Assembly: GCA_001414485.1 (NCBI GenBank)
Contig: LLEY01000040.1
Span: forward strand, 186,001 to 250,000
DNA from: Calycina herbarum
Lineage: Eukaryota > Ascomycota > Leotiomycetes > Helotiales > Pezizellaceae
Direction: 5' to 3'
Length of the DNA: 64,000 nucleotides
Shown: positions 20,497 to 33,498 of the stretch, piece by piece
How positions within the stretch are numbered: position 1 is the stretch's first letter
Layout of the letters: the number at the start of each line of letters is the position of its first letter
Notes under the pieces: model-generated
Told to the model about the DNA's origin: nothing
What the model saw: only the letters and a program-made list of their open reading frames with translations
Database searches by the model: none
Program-made: the position numbers and the translations under genes

Positions 20497-23223
20497 AAAT
20501 GAGGGGAGTTCAGTCAGTTCAGTCGGTTACTTTACCTGGCGATGATGGGATTGGGGTTTGCATTCATCGATTCATCCGCCTGGGATGGTGGTGGTGGGAT
20601 GGGGTTCATGGATTCATGGATTCATCTACCTATTCATTGTTGCTTCGTCGTCGTTGTTCGTGGTTTCGATTCAATGGATACCCTAGGCGTTGTTTTCTCC
20701 TTTTTTTTCCTTGGGAAATGGAAAATGGGGGGTGTGAAATATTTATGGTGGGGAATTGAATGGGATGAGAGGGGAATCTGAGGAACAGATTCTTCACTTT
20801 GATGTAGTACTGCCTGCAGGGTACCTCTTTAGCCATTATGACGTACAAAGAGTTCTAGTAATTATTTGACTAGTTAGTAATATGAGGGAGGCTTGAGGCA
20901 CTTCGGACCAGGCCTTTTCTCCTCTCTTGTTTTCGTGGTTAAATTTATTTTTATTTTTGCTTTGACAAGTCTTTGTAGTGAGTGAGAATTCCCTGGGTAT
21001 ATTCTGGGTTTGGGTGTCTATAAGAGGAAGTTTGTGAAGAGAGGTGGGTACGAAAAACTGTGAGATTCTTCCAATGTTGAAGAGAGATACTCCGTGCCTA
21101 AGGTAGGCGCTTCGGAAAAAGGGAAGATAAACATTTTTCGGTCGTTCTTTTTTTCTTTGTTGGAGCTAATGATGGGGTGCACGGGAGTAGGAAGGATGTA
21201 TCTGCACTTCCAATCATGTGTTTCTAGGTCGTTCTTTCCTTACTTTTTCCGTTGTATTGAGTCAGACTTCGCGGTAGGTAGCTCTTTTCCTTGCTGTGAC
21301 TTTTGAGATGTCGCGAGCGGCGAGCTTGAGGAGAGTACCTACCTAGGTAGGCCAGGAGGGAAGGCACCACCCCTCCGCATTGATTCATGTCGAGGTTGCG
21401 GATGCTCTTTCCCTCACTGTGATGTTGAGATATAGTGAGCATGGGGAGAGGGAGATGGGAAGGCACTACACAACCAATAATTTATGGCTTACTCGCTACT
21501 TCTTTTTGGCCCCCAAACTTGATGATTGGCTTACTCGATGATTGACGGCTTACTCGTTACCTTTTGAGTAAGCCAGCATCTACCACGTCGAAGTATGCGA
21601 TTTAGAATGTTTTTACTGGTTTTCTTGCTGGTTGGCTCCTTCCCCGATAACTCGAATATAAAGTTGGGTTGACGATATCTTGTTGAAGGGAAGGCACGAC
21701 TATATATCTGTTCATACCAAGATTACCACCCCCACACTCCTTCGATTCCTTTTCATTTCCATGGATTCTTGTTTTTGGAAAGGTTGGAGATGTGTAGCTG
21801 GTGGAGTGAGGTGGTTTTGAAGGGCTTATGAAAGCTGTAGTAAGGATTTTTGTAAGAATAATGGGAAAGGAGGGGGAAGGAAGGAAGGTGAGTTATGCTG
21901 GGGACCGCTTTTAATGGGCTGTTTGTATACCCCACTTTGAAGAAGACGATTGAGGTCAATTGAGAGGATTGACTGGTCGGATGACTTGGGAAAATATGAT
22001 CCAACACTTGTAAGAAAATTTAGTTGGTTTCTTGCACATGTTTTTTACGTGGGTTGGTGGGTAAGGCAGGTAGTACACCTGCAGCAGTTGACAGCCTGAA
22101 TTTGTAGCTTGGTCTTCCCATTTGCCTTTTGTTTGTCTATACCAATGCGATTGAGTCGAATTGAACTCATTGACTGGTTCTCCTTGAGGGGGAAAAAAGT
22201 TGGTTTCTTTCACATGTTGATGCATGTGTAAGCTTCGTCTTTGATTTTCCCCTTTTTTTTCTGCGGGGGTTTAGTTCCTACAGCAAGGTACCTACGATGT
22301 AGCTTCCGCTTCTAGATTTTTTCTCCGAGTGGCGGCGATTAGATGATTTCTGGGATGTGACTGATGGTCGCAGTAGGTAACTTTATGGAGTTGGGTTACA
22401 CTTCATATGCAGTTTTGATGCGGTCATTGCCGGCATGAGGTGGGATTGAGGTTGGGAATAGGAATTGATGGTGGTGGGAGTGCCGAGTAGGTATCGGTGA
22501 GGTGTGTTTTGTTACCTGATGACCTTTTGCATTTGAGGGTGAACTGGCTGAAGCTTACTTGCATACTGTCTCTCGTAAGATTTGTAGGCAACTGACTATC
22601 CAGAACCTGTACTGTACGGAGTAAGGAACGAACGAGTTGGAGATAACGATCTAGAAGTCTACCAGGCATGAACTAGACCATACCTGTCAAACGGGGACTA
22701 GGTACCGAACAACCCCGCTAATTGACATCAGCCCCACGATTTTTAATCTGACTCGCAATCGTGCAATGTTGGGAAAATTTGGAGACGAACACCAAGCTTT
22801 CTCTCCGTGTGCTTCAGAGATGCCACTTTCGGCAGGTATCAACGGCTGTGATGATCGAGGCTTGAAAGGAGAGAGTGGTTATTGGGTGAGGGAAAAGATG
22901 TGCGAGGGCAAGGGTGCTTTATTGCATCATGCTGATTTTCTTGACGAGGGGGAAAGTGCGCTCACTGGGGTTGAACAACTTATCCTTTCCTTTCCTTTCC
23001 TTCAAGTGATGGATGGGAAGGGATCATGGTTTATGATCTACAGTCTCCACCTTTTTGCTATGGGGGTAGAGATACCGATACGTTAGGTTCATCGTACCTT
23101 CCCACTCTCGATGTTTATATAGGAAAGGATAGTTCCTTCCTTCGCAATTGCTGGCTGAGTAGCACAAGCATTCAATTGCCTCAACTCTCGTCTATTCTTA
23201 CCCTCAATTGGGCTCCCCTCAAA
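20497..23223. other. Intergenic region with short repeats; M28 promoter at its end
   Basis: No gene is supported in 2.7 kb. Seen here: three GGCTTACTCG copies (21486, 21528, 21547) and an inverted GAGTAAGCC (21566-21574). A diverged duplication near 21967-22045 and 22165-22225 shares ATTGACTGG and AGTTGGTTTCTT(G/T)CACATGTT. A TTTATATAGG TATA-like box at 23114-23123 stands about 100 nt before the M28 ATG. Confidence 0.5.
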
Positions 23224-25686
23224 ATGAGGACTCTAATACTCTCCTCGCTATTCACAACTCTAGCCCTCGCATGCCAAAAAGAATCCCACACAGACCAAGA
23301 CCTAGGTCTCTACGCCCCAGTAAACACCCAATACGTCCTCCTCGACACCCCCATCCTCGAGCCTAGAGCTGATTTCCCACCGTCCTTAACAGCAGAGGAA
23401 TCCATCCTCTCAAACACCTTTGACGCGATTGAAATCGAGACCTGGTCGAGTTATTATACGCATGGCGACCATATCGCGGGGAAGAATAAGAGTCAGGCGG
23501 AGTGGACGAGGGATAAGTGGTCGGAGAATGGGGTACCTAGTGAGATTGTGGAGTATGAGGTTTATTTGAATTATCCTGTTAATGCGAGCTTGGACTTGAA
23601 GTTTGGGAATGGGAGTGTTTATGAGGTGCAACTGGTGGAGGATAAGTTGGTGGAGGATGAGACTAGTGAGTATCCTAATAGTATTCCGGCTTTTCATGGG
23701 TATAGTAAGAATGGAAGTGCGGAGGCGGAGTACGTTTATGTTGGGTGAGTTCTACATTCCTTCTATGATACAAACAGAAAAGTGAATAAGTTACTAATTA
23801 GAAATAGAGCCGGTCATGCGGATGATTTCAATCGTCTAGTTTCTTTAGGTGTAGAGTTAGAAGGCAAAATCGCTCTTTCCAAATACGGAAATCTATTTAG
23901 AGGAGTTAAAGTAAAAAATGCGCAAGCTCATGGAATGATTGGAGTAGTCATTTTCACAGATCCCGGAAGTGATGGTCCTCAAGCTGCAAAAGGAGATATC
24001 CCATATCCAAATGGACCAGCAAGACAACCATCTTCGATTCAGAGAGGAAGTGTTGCGGATATCACGGTAGCTGTTGGTGGTAAGTCCTCTCCCCTCAAAA
24101 CCCCCAAAATCAACAAACTAATTTTCTAGACCCAACAACCCCAGGCTACCCCTCAAAACCCGGCGTAGCACGCACCCCAGGCACCTCAGTCCTCCCCCAA
24201 ATCCCCTCCCTCCCCATCTCCTTCCGCGACGCCATCCCTCTCCTCGCATCCCTCGACGGCTTCGGCATCCCCGGTGTAAATGTCTCGAGATCTACCTGGA
24301 TGGGTGGCCTAAATGTAACTTACTCTACGGGCCCGAATCCTGATGCTACTCTTAGTATGGAGAATATTATGGAGGATAAATATACGCCGATTTGGAATGT
24401 TATGGGGGTTATCAATGGGACGCATGCTGATGAGACGGTGGTTTTGGGGAATCATAGGGATGCGTGGATTATTGGGGGAGCGGGGGATCCTAATAGTGGG
24501 ACGGCGGTTTTGGCGGAGTTGACTAAGGCTTTTGGGTTGTTGTTGGAGACGGGGTGGAAGGTGAGTTTATTTGCCCTCTTCTGGTTGTTTTGGGGAGTGA
24601 AACTTTCCCCCTCAAACATGATTTTGGAAAAGACAATACTGACTCGAATATTAGCCGAGGAGAAATATTGTCATCTGTTCATGGGATGCCGAGGAGTATG
24701 GTATTGTTGGGTCAACTGAATGGGTTGAGGAATACGCCCCTTGGCTTGCTGGAACAGCATTCAGTTATGTCAATGTTGACATTGCAGTAAATGGCGGCCT
24801 ACCATATGCTGATGCCTCACCCGAGTTGCACACAGTTGCAAGAAGTCTGATGAAGAAAGTTGTTTACCCACCTGGATCATCATCAACACTCTACGACAAA
24901 TGGCAATCTCTCTATCAATTCCAACCCGAAACCAATGGCTTCGGAACACTAGGAAGTGGAAGCGATTACACAGCATTCCCACAAATTGGAATTGGAGCAG
25001 TAAGTCCTCCCCTCTCCAAATTTTAGAAACCACTAACGAGAAATCAGATCGACTTCGGAATGGGAGGAGATTCAAGCTCCCCAGTTTACCATTACCACAG
25101 TAACTACGACTCCTTCCACTGGATGCAAACCTTCGGCGACCCCGGCTTCCTCATCCACAAATCCGTCGGCCAATACCTCTCCCTCCTCGTCTACCACCTC
25201 GCCTCGGACACCATCATCCCCTTCGACCTCGACACCTATCGAAAATACATCGGCTACTGGAACCGGGATTTCCTCTCTGGATCTATCAATAATCAACCTG
25301 ATGCTGGTGCTTTACAAAAACTTTTGAACTTCACCGCACTGAAGAGTGCGGAGACGGGCTTTGCGCAGAGGGCGAAGGATTTCACTAACCTTACTGGGCA
25401 GGGGTGGTTTAGGGATGATGAGAGGAAGGTTTCGATTGCTAATGGCAAGTTGAGGGATTTTCAGAGGGCGTTTTCGAGTCAAGGGGGACTGCCGGGGAGG
25501 GAGTTTTATAAGAATGTTGTTTATGCGCCGGCTGCTGATAATGGGTATTCGGCTACTACGCTTCCTGGGGCGACGGAGGCGTTGAAGAGGGGGGATAGGG
25601 AACAGGCGAAGATTGAGGTGCAGAAGATTATTAATGCTATTAATATTGCGGCGGATGTTTTGAGGTTGGATGATTTTAAGAGTTAG
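23224..25686 (+). CDS. Secreted M28-family metallopeptidase (glutamate carboxypeptidase II-like)
   Basis: Five exons (23224-23744, 23808-24079, 24130-24560, 24655-24999, 25048-25686) encode 735 residues; introns are 48-94 nt. A signal peptide (MRTLILSSLFTTLALA) leads, with no later anchor, unlike the membrane-bound Vps70 or mammalian GCPII, so secretion is likely. A protease-associated (PA) domain occupies about 150-265. The di-zinc M28 site is visible: N-H-R-D-A-W (His about 374), G-A-G-D-P-N-S-G (Asp about 385), W-D-A-E-E-Y-G (catalytic Glu about 421, ligand Glu 422) and V-Y-H-Y-H-S-N-Y-D (about 536-544). A transferrin-receptor-like dimerisation domain follows. The family trims C-terminal or N-terminal residues from peptides; the exact specificity is unknown. 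A TATA-like box lies about 100 nt upstream. It converges with the 26324-27724 gene. Confidence 0.92.
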
Positions 25687-26323
25687 GGGGGAGGGGATGG
25701 GATGGGATGGGGGTAATGAATTTATGATATACAAGGAACCGGCTAAGATATAAGAAGGAAGATGATTTTTGATGAAATTAGATAGGGTTTTTTTGTTTTG
25801 TGTCTGCGTCTGGTCTGAAGTTCTTGTCACATGATAATGGACGAAAAGAGCCCATAATCCTCACATCCGACGCTAAATACTTCGAAGGTATGAAAAGAAC
25901 ACTCAGAAGTTGTAGCATGTAGCATGTGAAAATATGTAGATTCAAATTCCCTCTACCCACATTTGTAATATCCTGGCTAAGTAGTAATCATCCAAGACAA
26001 AAAGCTTGCCTATCTGAACTCCATCCCTAATAATAATAAGATAAATGAAAGGTTAAAAGTGTTTTAACGAAAGACAACATCCACTCCCCAGGTGATTAAA
26101 GATACTTTTGTGTAAACCCCCAAGATCTGCATCAACCCATCTTAAAAATAACCAAACTCCGTAAAAGGAAACCCGCCAAAGATAAAAATGAGAAAACGAG
26201 ACCCGAGAAGAAGTGGAGAAAAAGGAGTCTAGAAGCGACCTCCCACGCAACGACTCGCAAAACCCACAAGAAAGGCATCGTAAAACTCCCACCAACAAAC
26301 CTTTCAGACTACCCAAACCCTCG
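25687..26323. other. Convergent 3' flanks
   Basis: 637 nt between two genes meeting tail to tail. AT-rich, with no coding sequence; it presumably holds both polyadenylation regions. Confidence 0.6.
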
Positions 26324-27724
26324 CTAAACACCACGACGAGCAACCGCCCTCTTAGCCATCATAGCCCCATACTTTCCCTTCCCCATCGGATTCGCCCACC
26401 CAGTGACACTCTCAACATCCCCATCTCTACCCTCCAGTCCTCTCCTCAACTGCACCGGATTGTCACTCATCTTACCCTCAGGACCAAAGTCAGGCTGTCC
26501 TCCAAGACTCCCCCAAATATCTCCCACATAATTCCCCGCCTCAACACCCGCTTCAAACCTCTTCCAATCCCCCAGGATCCCCTTAACAACCGGGTTTCCC
26601 GCCAGATACAAGTTCCTCAAACTCGGCAAGAAAGCTCCCTGGGAACTGTTGAATAAATTATCCAGACAACTCATGCCTGGGTATGGACGATCAAAGTCCG
26701 CCGCAGACCGCATAAGAATCACTCTTTTGAAATCCGCGAGTTTGGAGACGTTAGCGCGAAGCAGGACCTCGAGGGTAGCGTTATCCTCTTGTGCCGTCAT
26801 GGTATAAGTCGCTGAGTTATTGGTGAATAACCTCGTCGTATTTTCCACACTTTCTCCCAAGAGTGTACCGGAGAAATAAACATCCGAAGTCACAATATCG
26901 CCCTTAATAACACGTGGTCTCCTCAGCGCCTGTCTATACTTCGACGCCTTTATCGCAGCCGTAGCCGTATTATACTTCGCACGATACGCAACACTAACAG
27001 ACGAATCGTTAAGCGAAGCATTATTCGCAAACTCCCAAGCGATATCCCTCAATCCCCCCGACAACTTAAAAACCTCCGTCCCATAAGCTGCACCGGGATA
27101 CATATCAGGATGATTGCTTCCCAGCGGAACATAGCCTGTACTCCAATGGCCCGGGACTTCACGGGCATCGAATTCGTATTGCAGCGAGACTTGGACGGCG
27201 AATTTTGCGAACGTGACGTCGGCGAGGGTTCCGTGGTTGGGATTGACGCCGGCGATGCCGGCGATGAGGAAGTATGTTTTTCGGAGGTCGAAGAGGGAGG
27301 AGTAGACGAGGGCGGACATGGTGGAGGCTGCGTTGATTTCGCCTTCGCCGATGGTGATGAGACAGACTGAGCCATCTGCTAGACAGTGTGCGTGTGGGAA
27401 GATCGGAGAGAAGCCGGGCACTGTGACGTTGAGGCCGAAGAGGGAACCGATTCCTCCTGGTTTGGAAGTGGCTAAGAGCCAAGTATCGGATTCGGGTGGG
27501 AACTTTTGAAGTCAGTATTTGTATGAGGTGAAAATGAGAGTGGCGAGAAGTGAATTGGAGGAACGAACCATGGTGATGATCACAACTTTGGGGGTGATCT
27601 TGGAATTCGAATCGAGTGCTCGTTGGGTATGTGCAGTCGAATGAGCATCTCTCTTCGTCATGCAAGATGCTAGGGAGATTGAAGCAGCCCATAAGGTGGT
27701 TATGAGAATAATGATAAGATGCAT
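26324..27724 (-). CDS. Purine nucleoside permease (NUP) family protein, secreted
   Basis: Two exons, 27569-27724 and 26324-27502, encode 444 residues; the 66-nt intron starts with the less usual GTTCGT. The start at 27724 gives a signal peptide (MHLIIILITTLWAASISLA). The mature part begins K-V-V-I-I-T-M-F-P-P-E, matching the N-terminal strand of the NUP family, and continues with I-G-E-G-E-I-N-A-A-S, A-G-I-A-G-V-N-P and G-T-E-V-F-K-L. The fold is related to nucleoside phosphorylases. The family was named for nucleoside uptake in Candida, but there is no multi-helix membrane region, so a secreted or wall-associated nucleoside-binding or hydrolysing role is possible. Several N-x-S/T sites (for example N-A-S, N-T-T, N-N-S) fit passage through the secretory pathway. 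Confidence 0.87.
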
Positions 27725-29404
27725 CGTATTTCGTATGTGCAAAGATTAAAGATAATGTTGATAACAAAGAAGCCTTCCTGGCTAAGAAGGTGGAGGAAGT
27801 CGTCCAGATAAATATTGAGAATTATCAGTGTTATATTGTGAGAAACTCAGAAAAGCGGCCGATATCGTTGCAACCAAAGTGGGGAAAGAGTGAATGCAAA
27901 AGAAGTAAAAAAGTGGACAAGGTAAACATTCACACTTCAAAGAGACCACGAGATCCACAACACCGAAGTCGGTGGAGCTTGATGACGAGCTTGAAGTGGA
28001 CGAGAGGCCGAGGAATAAGGAAAGTAAAGAAAAGTATTGACAATGAAGAATAGTATTCGAAATCTACGTTACAGCGAGGTGGGCTAGCCTTTATAATTGA
28101 AAAGCAACGTCCCTGTTCCAAGTCCAAGAGCCCTCAACGGACACAACGTATCGTATGTTCCAACGGTGATTTTCACCCCATATTCGCAACGTCCTTGAAA
28201 AGATAAAAGAGGATCCAGCTCCGCATAAACGGATCGAATGAAATCTCTTTAAGAAAGCCCCCCGACGCCTTCGAGAAGTAATGAATTCTCTTCCGTCTTG
28301 GTTTACCTCTGATCATCCGGCATATACCATTTGGAAACTTCCAAAAGGTTCCCCGGATTGACAGGGAATAGAAGATTCATTTGCATGCATAAGATAGCGT
28401 GGGTGATGTCAATCGTGTGGATTGTTCCTTGGTTACCCAGCGGTAGCTTGCAGGAAATCCCAAGAGATGGGTACAGACCGAGGAATTGCAGCTGAGGTTG
28501 TATCGCAGTCAGCCTTGCATCCCTTTGAACTTCCACTTTTTGCGTGGGAGCCACGGCTTGAAGGTTTTTACCCATTCCCAGTTGTAAACAAATGAAAAGA
28601 GAGTTTACTGCTCGAGTCTTGCTCGTTCTTTCAAACATGTTTTGAAAGTTGGAAAAAAATTATCATGTACCACCAACCGTTGCAGTATTGGCCGTTCTAC
28701 GACCGAGGGTCTCAACGGCAACGTTATTGAGTTCAACATACTTCTCCAGAAGTCTTAGGCATCGATAATCCGGGGAATATCCCGTGCAGCACGGGACTTG
28801 AACTTTCCGATAGTAGCAACATACTTTGATAGTGAGTAACCCAAGTTTAGTGCTACTAGAGATGAAGAAAACCTTCTCAGTCGTCGATCGTGGTCTTGGT
28901 CTAAGACACTCTCTCTCCACATACTCGTAAATCGTTCACATATCTCACTACTCGAGATTATGCGGCTTCCATGTTAATGGTACTGACCTGCGGATCCTCA
29001 ATTATTCTCTCCTTAACCGGCACCGCGTACTCGGAAGATGCGGGAAGAAGCATGATCTTGCATCGTACACCCAATAATACAGCTGTGTGGGCCCCGAGCG
29101 TGCTCAAAGTCCAAATTTAGTCCGGCATCTTGTGTAATTAGATTGATTCTGTTGAACAGAACAGTTCAATCCCCATTTTTCACACCTCATAAGCCATGCT
29201 TGAATGCCCGTTGCCGCCCAATTTTCCCTACCATGCATAGGCCAGGTCCCCAAGTCTACACAAAGAAAGCCCCCGATGTCTCAATCGCTGCATATTCAGC
29301 ATGGTTGCAGAAAGGGCTGCAACAAAACGTCATGTTTCCCGGAAAGCAGGTTACTCCGCAAATTTTGCTTCCCCGGAAAGTAATCGAAATTGAAAAAAAC
29401 CCAA
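27725..29404. other. Intergenic region, no supported gene
   Basis: 1.7 kb between the NUP-family gene and the 3' end of IKS1. Short frames on both strands lack domains, introns or plausible starts. Nothing repeat-like stands out. Confidence 0.5.
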
Positions 29405-31663
29405 TTACACCTTCCAACCCTTAGGAGGCTGAACGCCACAAAGTCCCCTCCCCATACCCAAGAACCACCCAATAACGGCTACATGAAGCGTAGTAACCAA
29501 TCCCATACCTCGCCAACCGATGATGTTTCCCATCAGCAATTCCAAGGCTGCCAAGATCATCAATGGCCAGAATAATATTTCTCTAGGCATCAGTGGCAGG
29601 CAAGGTTTGGTGAGGGAAACGACCTTTAACAAAAAGACGGAAAGCCTCAAGAGTAAATATAATGTCTGTTGATTCAAGATGAGCCAAGATTCAGCTCGGT
29701 GTCGATAGAGTGACAGGTGGTGTTTGAAGCTAGACATTCTTGTCAATGGTGGTGCCATGAGGAGTGGTCTGCCTTTAGCAGTGGGAGAGTATGATGATGG
29801 AGGATTTCGACCTCGTACTCGAATTGAATCATGTATCAATCTAGTTTCTGATAGTAAATTCGTGGATTCAGATGGTGGGGACTCTGAGGAATCATCTTCA
29901 ATGTAGGCTCCTGAGAAAGCACGCTTGGTGGGTTCTAGAATTGATTAGCAGTATACTTGGGATTCAGATGAGTGAACTTACCATTAACAGGTGTACCGGA
30001 TGGCATCGGAGAATCAATTGACTGAATAATCCTACCCCCTAGTCCGATATTTCCACCATTCTTCTTACGTGGAGGGTTGTCGAGTCCCTTTTCTGTTTGA
30101 ATGGCATGGAGAATATCATTTGCGCTTGGCCGGTCGTTTGGGTCGATTGACAGTAATCGTTTCAAGAAACTGTAGAGTTGGTTTGGTAAGTCCGGCCGTT
30201 CTCGCCGCTCACCTTGGAATCCCGACCACGTACTGATTTCTGCTCTCAACAGGTCGATATCCTCATTCTCTTCCTGAACGCTATCTGCACTTTTGTAAGG
30301 AAGGCGACCAAAGCACATGAAATATAGGATCATTCCTAGACTGAAGATATCCGATTTCGTCGTAAAGTTTCCGTAATGTCCAGATCTGTCTTGTCTCAAT
30401 ACTTCGGGGGCACAGTAGCTAATAGTTCCTGTCGATCCGGTATTTTTTCGGACCATATTCTCCGGTTGTACTTCTCCAAAGTCGCTTATGAGACATCTCA
30501 TTTCATTTCCGTCCTGATGGAGAAGACAATTACTTGGCTTGAGATCTCGATGGATGTAATTGGAGGCGTGTAGATGTGCCAAACCAGAAGTGATGTCTTT
30601 AAAGAAGGAATAGATTTCTTCAAATGCGAGTTTTCTTTGATGGGGTCTTTGATCCTTCATAGTTGGACGTTCCCCTCCACCACGCGATCTCCTTCTCATT
30701 TGTTCCCTGAGCTGCTCCTTTGGGCTTGGAGTAGCTGCAGGTGGTCCAACGATGTAGTGTAGTAGGTCTCCTGCGTTGCAATACTGTTGGAGAATAAAGG
30801 CGCATGGAACAGATGGGCCGAATCGATTGAGCTGGACATCTTCCAACCAAACATGACGATATGAGACTAGGTTCGGATGGGAAAGTCCTTGGAGAAGCTG
30901 TACCTCAACGAGCACTTTGGCCATTAGACACAGAATTTCCCTTGGAATGTGGAGAACTTTACCTTTTTCTAGCCATGCGTGATCATCTCCGACTGGTACT
31001 CTCTTGCAAGCGAATTGTCCTAGTGATACCCGATCCAATTCATGCCGAACCAACAACACCACTCCCTTTCCACCACGCCCTAGTTCCTTCTCCTCGATGA
31101 AGAATCTTTGGAAATAATTTGGACTGAAAGCTTCCTTCTTTATGCTATGGCCAATCTGAGGAGCAGGTGTGCTGGTAACAAATTCCGCCCCCGAGACTGA
31201 TCCTTCTGTGCTGTGGGATGGAGAAGATGCTGCTGGCTCAACCAGCCTCCGAATTGGACTTGAAGGTGGCGCATTATCATCTGGTTGAGTATGGGCATCG
31301 TGAAGCATGCGAAAGTATTCGGGGCTTATAAAGGGGGTTGTTCGATGTGAGGATCTATGAGGAGAGGTTCTGCGTTCCCGGGAGGGAGATCGAAATGGGC
31401 GGTGGCATGTTGGGCAATCGGATGGTGCTGCCCCCCTAAGGACGAGTTGTTGAGTCAAAGGATCGCGCACAACGATAGCATCATTATGCCGGCTATGAGA
31501 GGTCTGGTCAGTCATAATACCATCATGGAAGTAGTGTAGGAAGGTAGAGAGCTCTGAGGGGTATAGATCGGTTGCGACGTAGGGAGGGGAAAGATCGGAT
31601 GGAATCATCTACTCACAGAACAATCTCACGACTATCGCGTGATGAGTATGGCACAAGAGACAT
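29405..31663 (-). CDS. IKS1: Serine/threonine protein kinase, Iks1 type, with C-terminal membrane segment
   Basis: Four exons on the minus strand: 31617-31663, 30963-31492, 29982-30914, 29405-29934; 679 residues. The true start (MSLVPYSS) sits in a 47-nt first exon; splicing joins ...R-E-I-V-L to R-H-N-D-A-I-V-V-R-D-P, as in fungal Iks1 relatives. A C-P-T-C pair follows. The kinase domain has G-R-G-G-K-G, the Lys in A-C-K-R-V, H-R-D-L-K-P-S-N and D-F-G, so it should be active. The last exon adds a basic linker and a hydrophobic C-terminus (two to three helices from about 580) expected to tether it to a membrane. Yeast Iks1 is poorly characterised. The 48-nt intron 30915-30962 is in frame and stop-free but interrupts E-K-V-L-V-E-V-Q, and has a CTAAT branch point. 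Confidence 0.88.
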
Positions 31664-33498
31664 TTTTTATTGAGGCATAATTCTCAATGAATGCCCTCAC
31701 GGTTGTAGAAATCGATGCGACAACCCAATGGTGTCTGGTGCTCCAGTTTGTTGTTGTTGTTGTTTGCTTTCAAGGTTCGGCTGCTCATTGGACCTCGGAC
31801 GATGACGTTTTGGGAATGGGGCCCCTCCTTGTGGAACATCCAAACATCCTCTGGTTCTCTTTTCCTTCAAATTTCTCATCATCAATAACTAAACTAAGCG
31901 AACAGAAGGCTCATATGGAACATATTCTTAACTTTCAATTTTAAGAGCACTGGAATTCTTCAAAGTAAGGGTTCATCATGCGTACACCAAATGATAGAAC
32001 AAGGGGGTCTAGGAATGTTCAAATGATTGTATGAAGAGGTATCTGATAAACAATATTTGGTCTCAGGTTTATCCAAATTCCGCTTTGTCTGGTACCTCCA
32101 ACTCTGTCTGCTTCTTCCTTTCTCCTTGCACATTCCAACTCTCCCAGCAACCACTCCCACATCGTTTCTTGTACATTGCAGTATTTCAAAATTCCGAACT
32201 TCTCCAGTTTATGGCAAAGCAACTATAGTTCTACGAGCATAGTCATCCCCCCATAGCTAGCGAAAAGAACTACTTCCTATGTTCTGCTCTTCTCGAGTTA
32301 TTTTCCTTATTCAAGGCTGCCACTTTAGAACCTGAGAAACTCTCTCTAGTATGCTTTATTCACCAGTTGCGAATTTAACCAATCACGTTACTATTTTATG
32401 TAATTAAGTAGTAAGTCTAGTAATTTAAACTAACAAATCCCATTGTTCGAAAATATCTAGAGTAGTTAAAATAATTAAATAAAGTCTCGAATGTTTAAAG
32501 GGAAAGAGTATTAGATACTCATCCGAGTAACATTTATTCAATATAAATATCCTAGACAGTTTGGAAGACATGAGTCACTTCAACAGCTTGAGTATAGCGA
32601 AACTAGAATATTTACGCCTCAAGCCCTTCCATTTCAGCAACATTCAAGGTCACTCCATCCCTCACGCACCTCGCCCCGATTTCGTCACGCCAAGACGACG
32701 AGAGGTCAAGAAGGGAAGGGAAGGCACGACTTGGACTCCTCCTAAGTAAAGTTCCACCTCTCTCTCTCTATACGATTTCTCGTCGTCGAATGGGACAAAA
32801 TGAGTAATGCACAACTTCGACACTTAGACTTCTACAGAGTTACGCCTCGAAATATTTTTTTCCTACTATATTGAAGGATTCCTAGGTAGTGTCCAGACGC
32901 CATAGATTGCGAAGAATTTACCATCCCAGTTGTAAAACTTCGGAATACTTCAGCAGGTAACCCTCATCGGGTAGAGAAAACACAAGGAAATCCCATTCCT
33001 AGATTTACTCACTCCCCAAGGTATGGAACTGCCTCAAGTTTTCAGCCTATTTTTGAAGATTCCATTCCATTTTCGGCCTCCTACTCTAGAAGACCCTAGC
33101 AGGGGTACTCACAAAAGGAAGAGGTTCAATTACCAAAGATTACAGTCAAGTAACCCAAGTAAGATAACAACAACGAGCACATTCCTTTGTTCACGTGAAG
33201 GAACCAGAGTGAAAACCCCCGAGATGTCTCTCTGGGTTGTAGACGGGCAAACCAAAGACTGCTATACAGTACAGTGTAGGAAATATCTCACAAGACCAAT
33301 CTAGGTTACCTCCAGATATGTCATCAGAATTTCGTACACCTAAGAAAAAGTTCGTACCGATTATGTTTTTATCTACGCCTATCTCCTCTCAATTCCGATC
33401 TTGCCCTGGGTATTATCCTTTTATTCCACCTCCCTCGATCAACTTTTACCAAAAATTCTCCTCTCAATTCCAAGAAACCAAGAAACCAAATCAATCCT
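31664..33498. other. Intergenic region, AT-rich centre
   Basis: 1.8 kb between the IKS1 start and the DPH2 3' end. It includes a TTG microsatellite near 31747 and a very AT-rich stretch at about 32370-32550. No gene is supported. Confidence 0.5.

Noticed and set aside
29405..29839. Apparent separate 144-residue membrane protein on the minus strand
   Set aside because: A 47-nt intron (29935-29981) joins it in frame to the upstream kinase, where Iks1-type proteins have such a C-terminal membrane segment.
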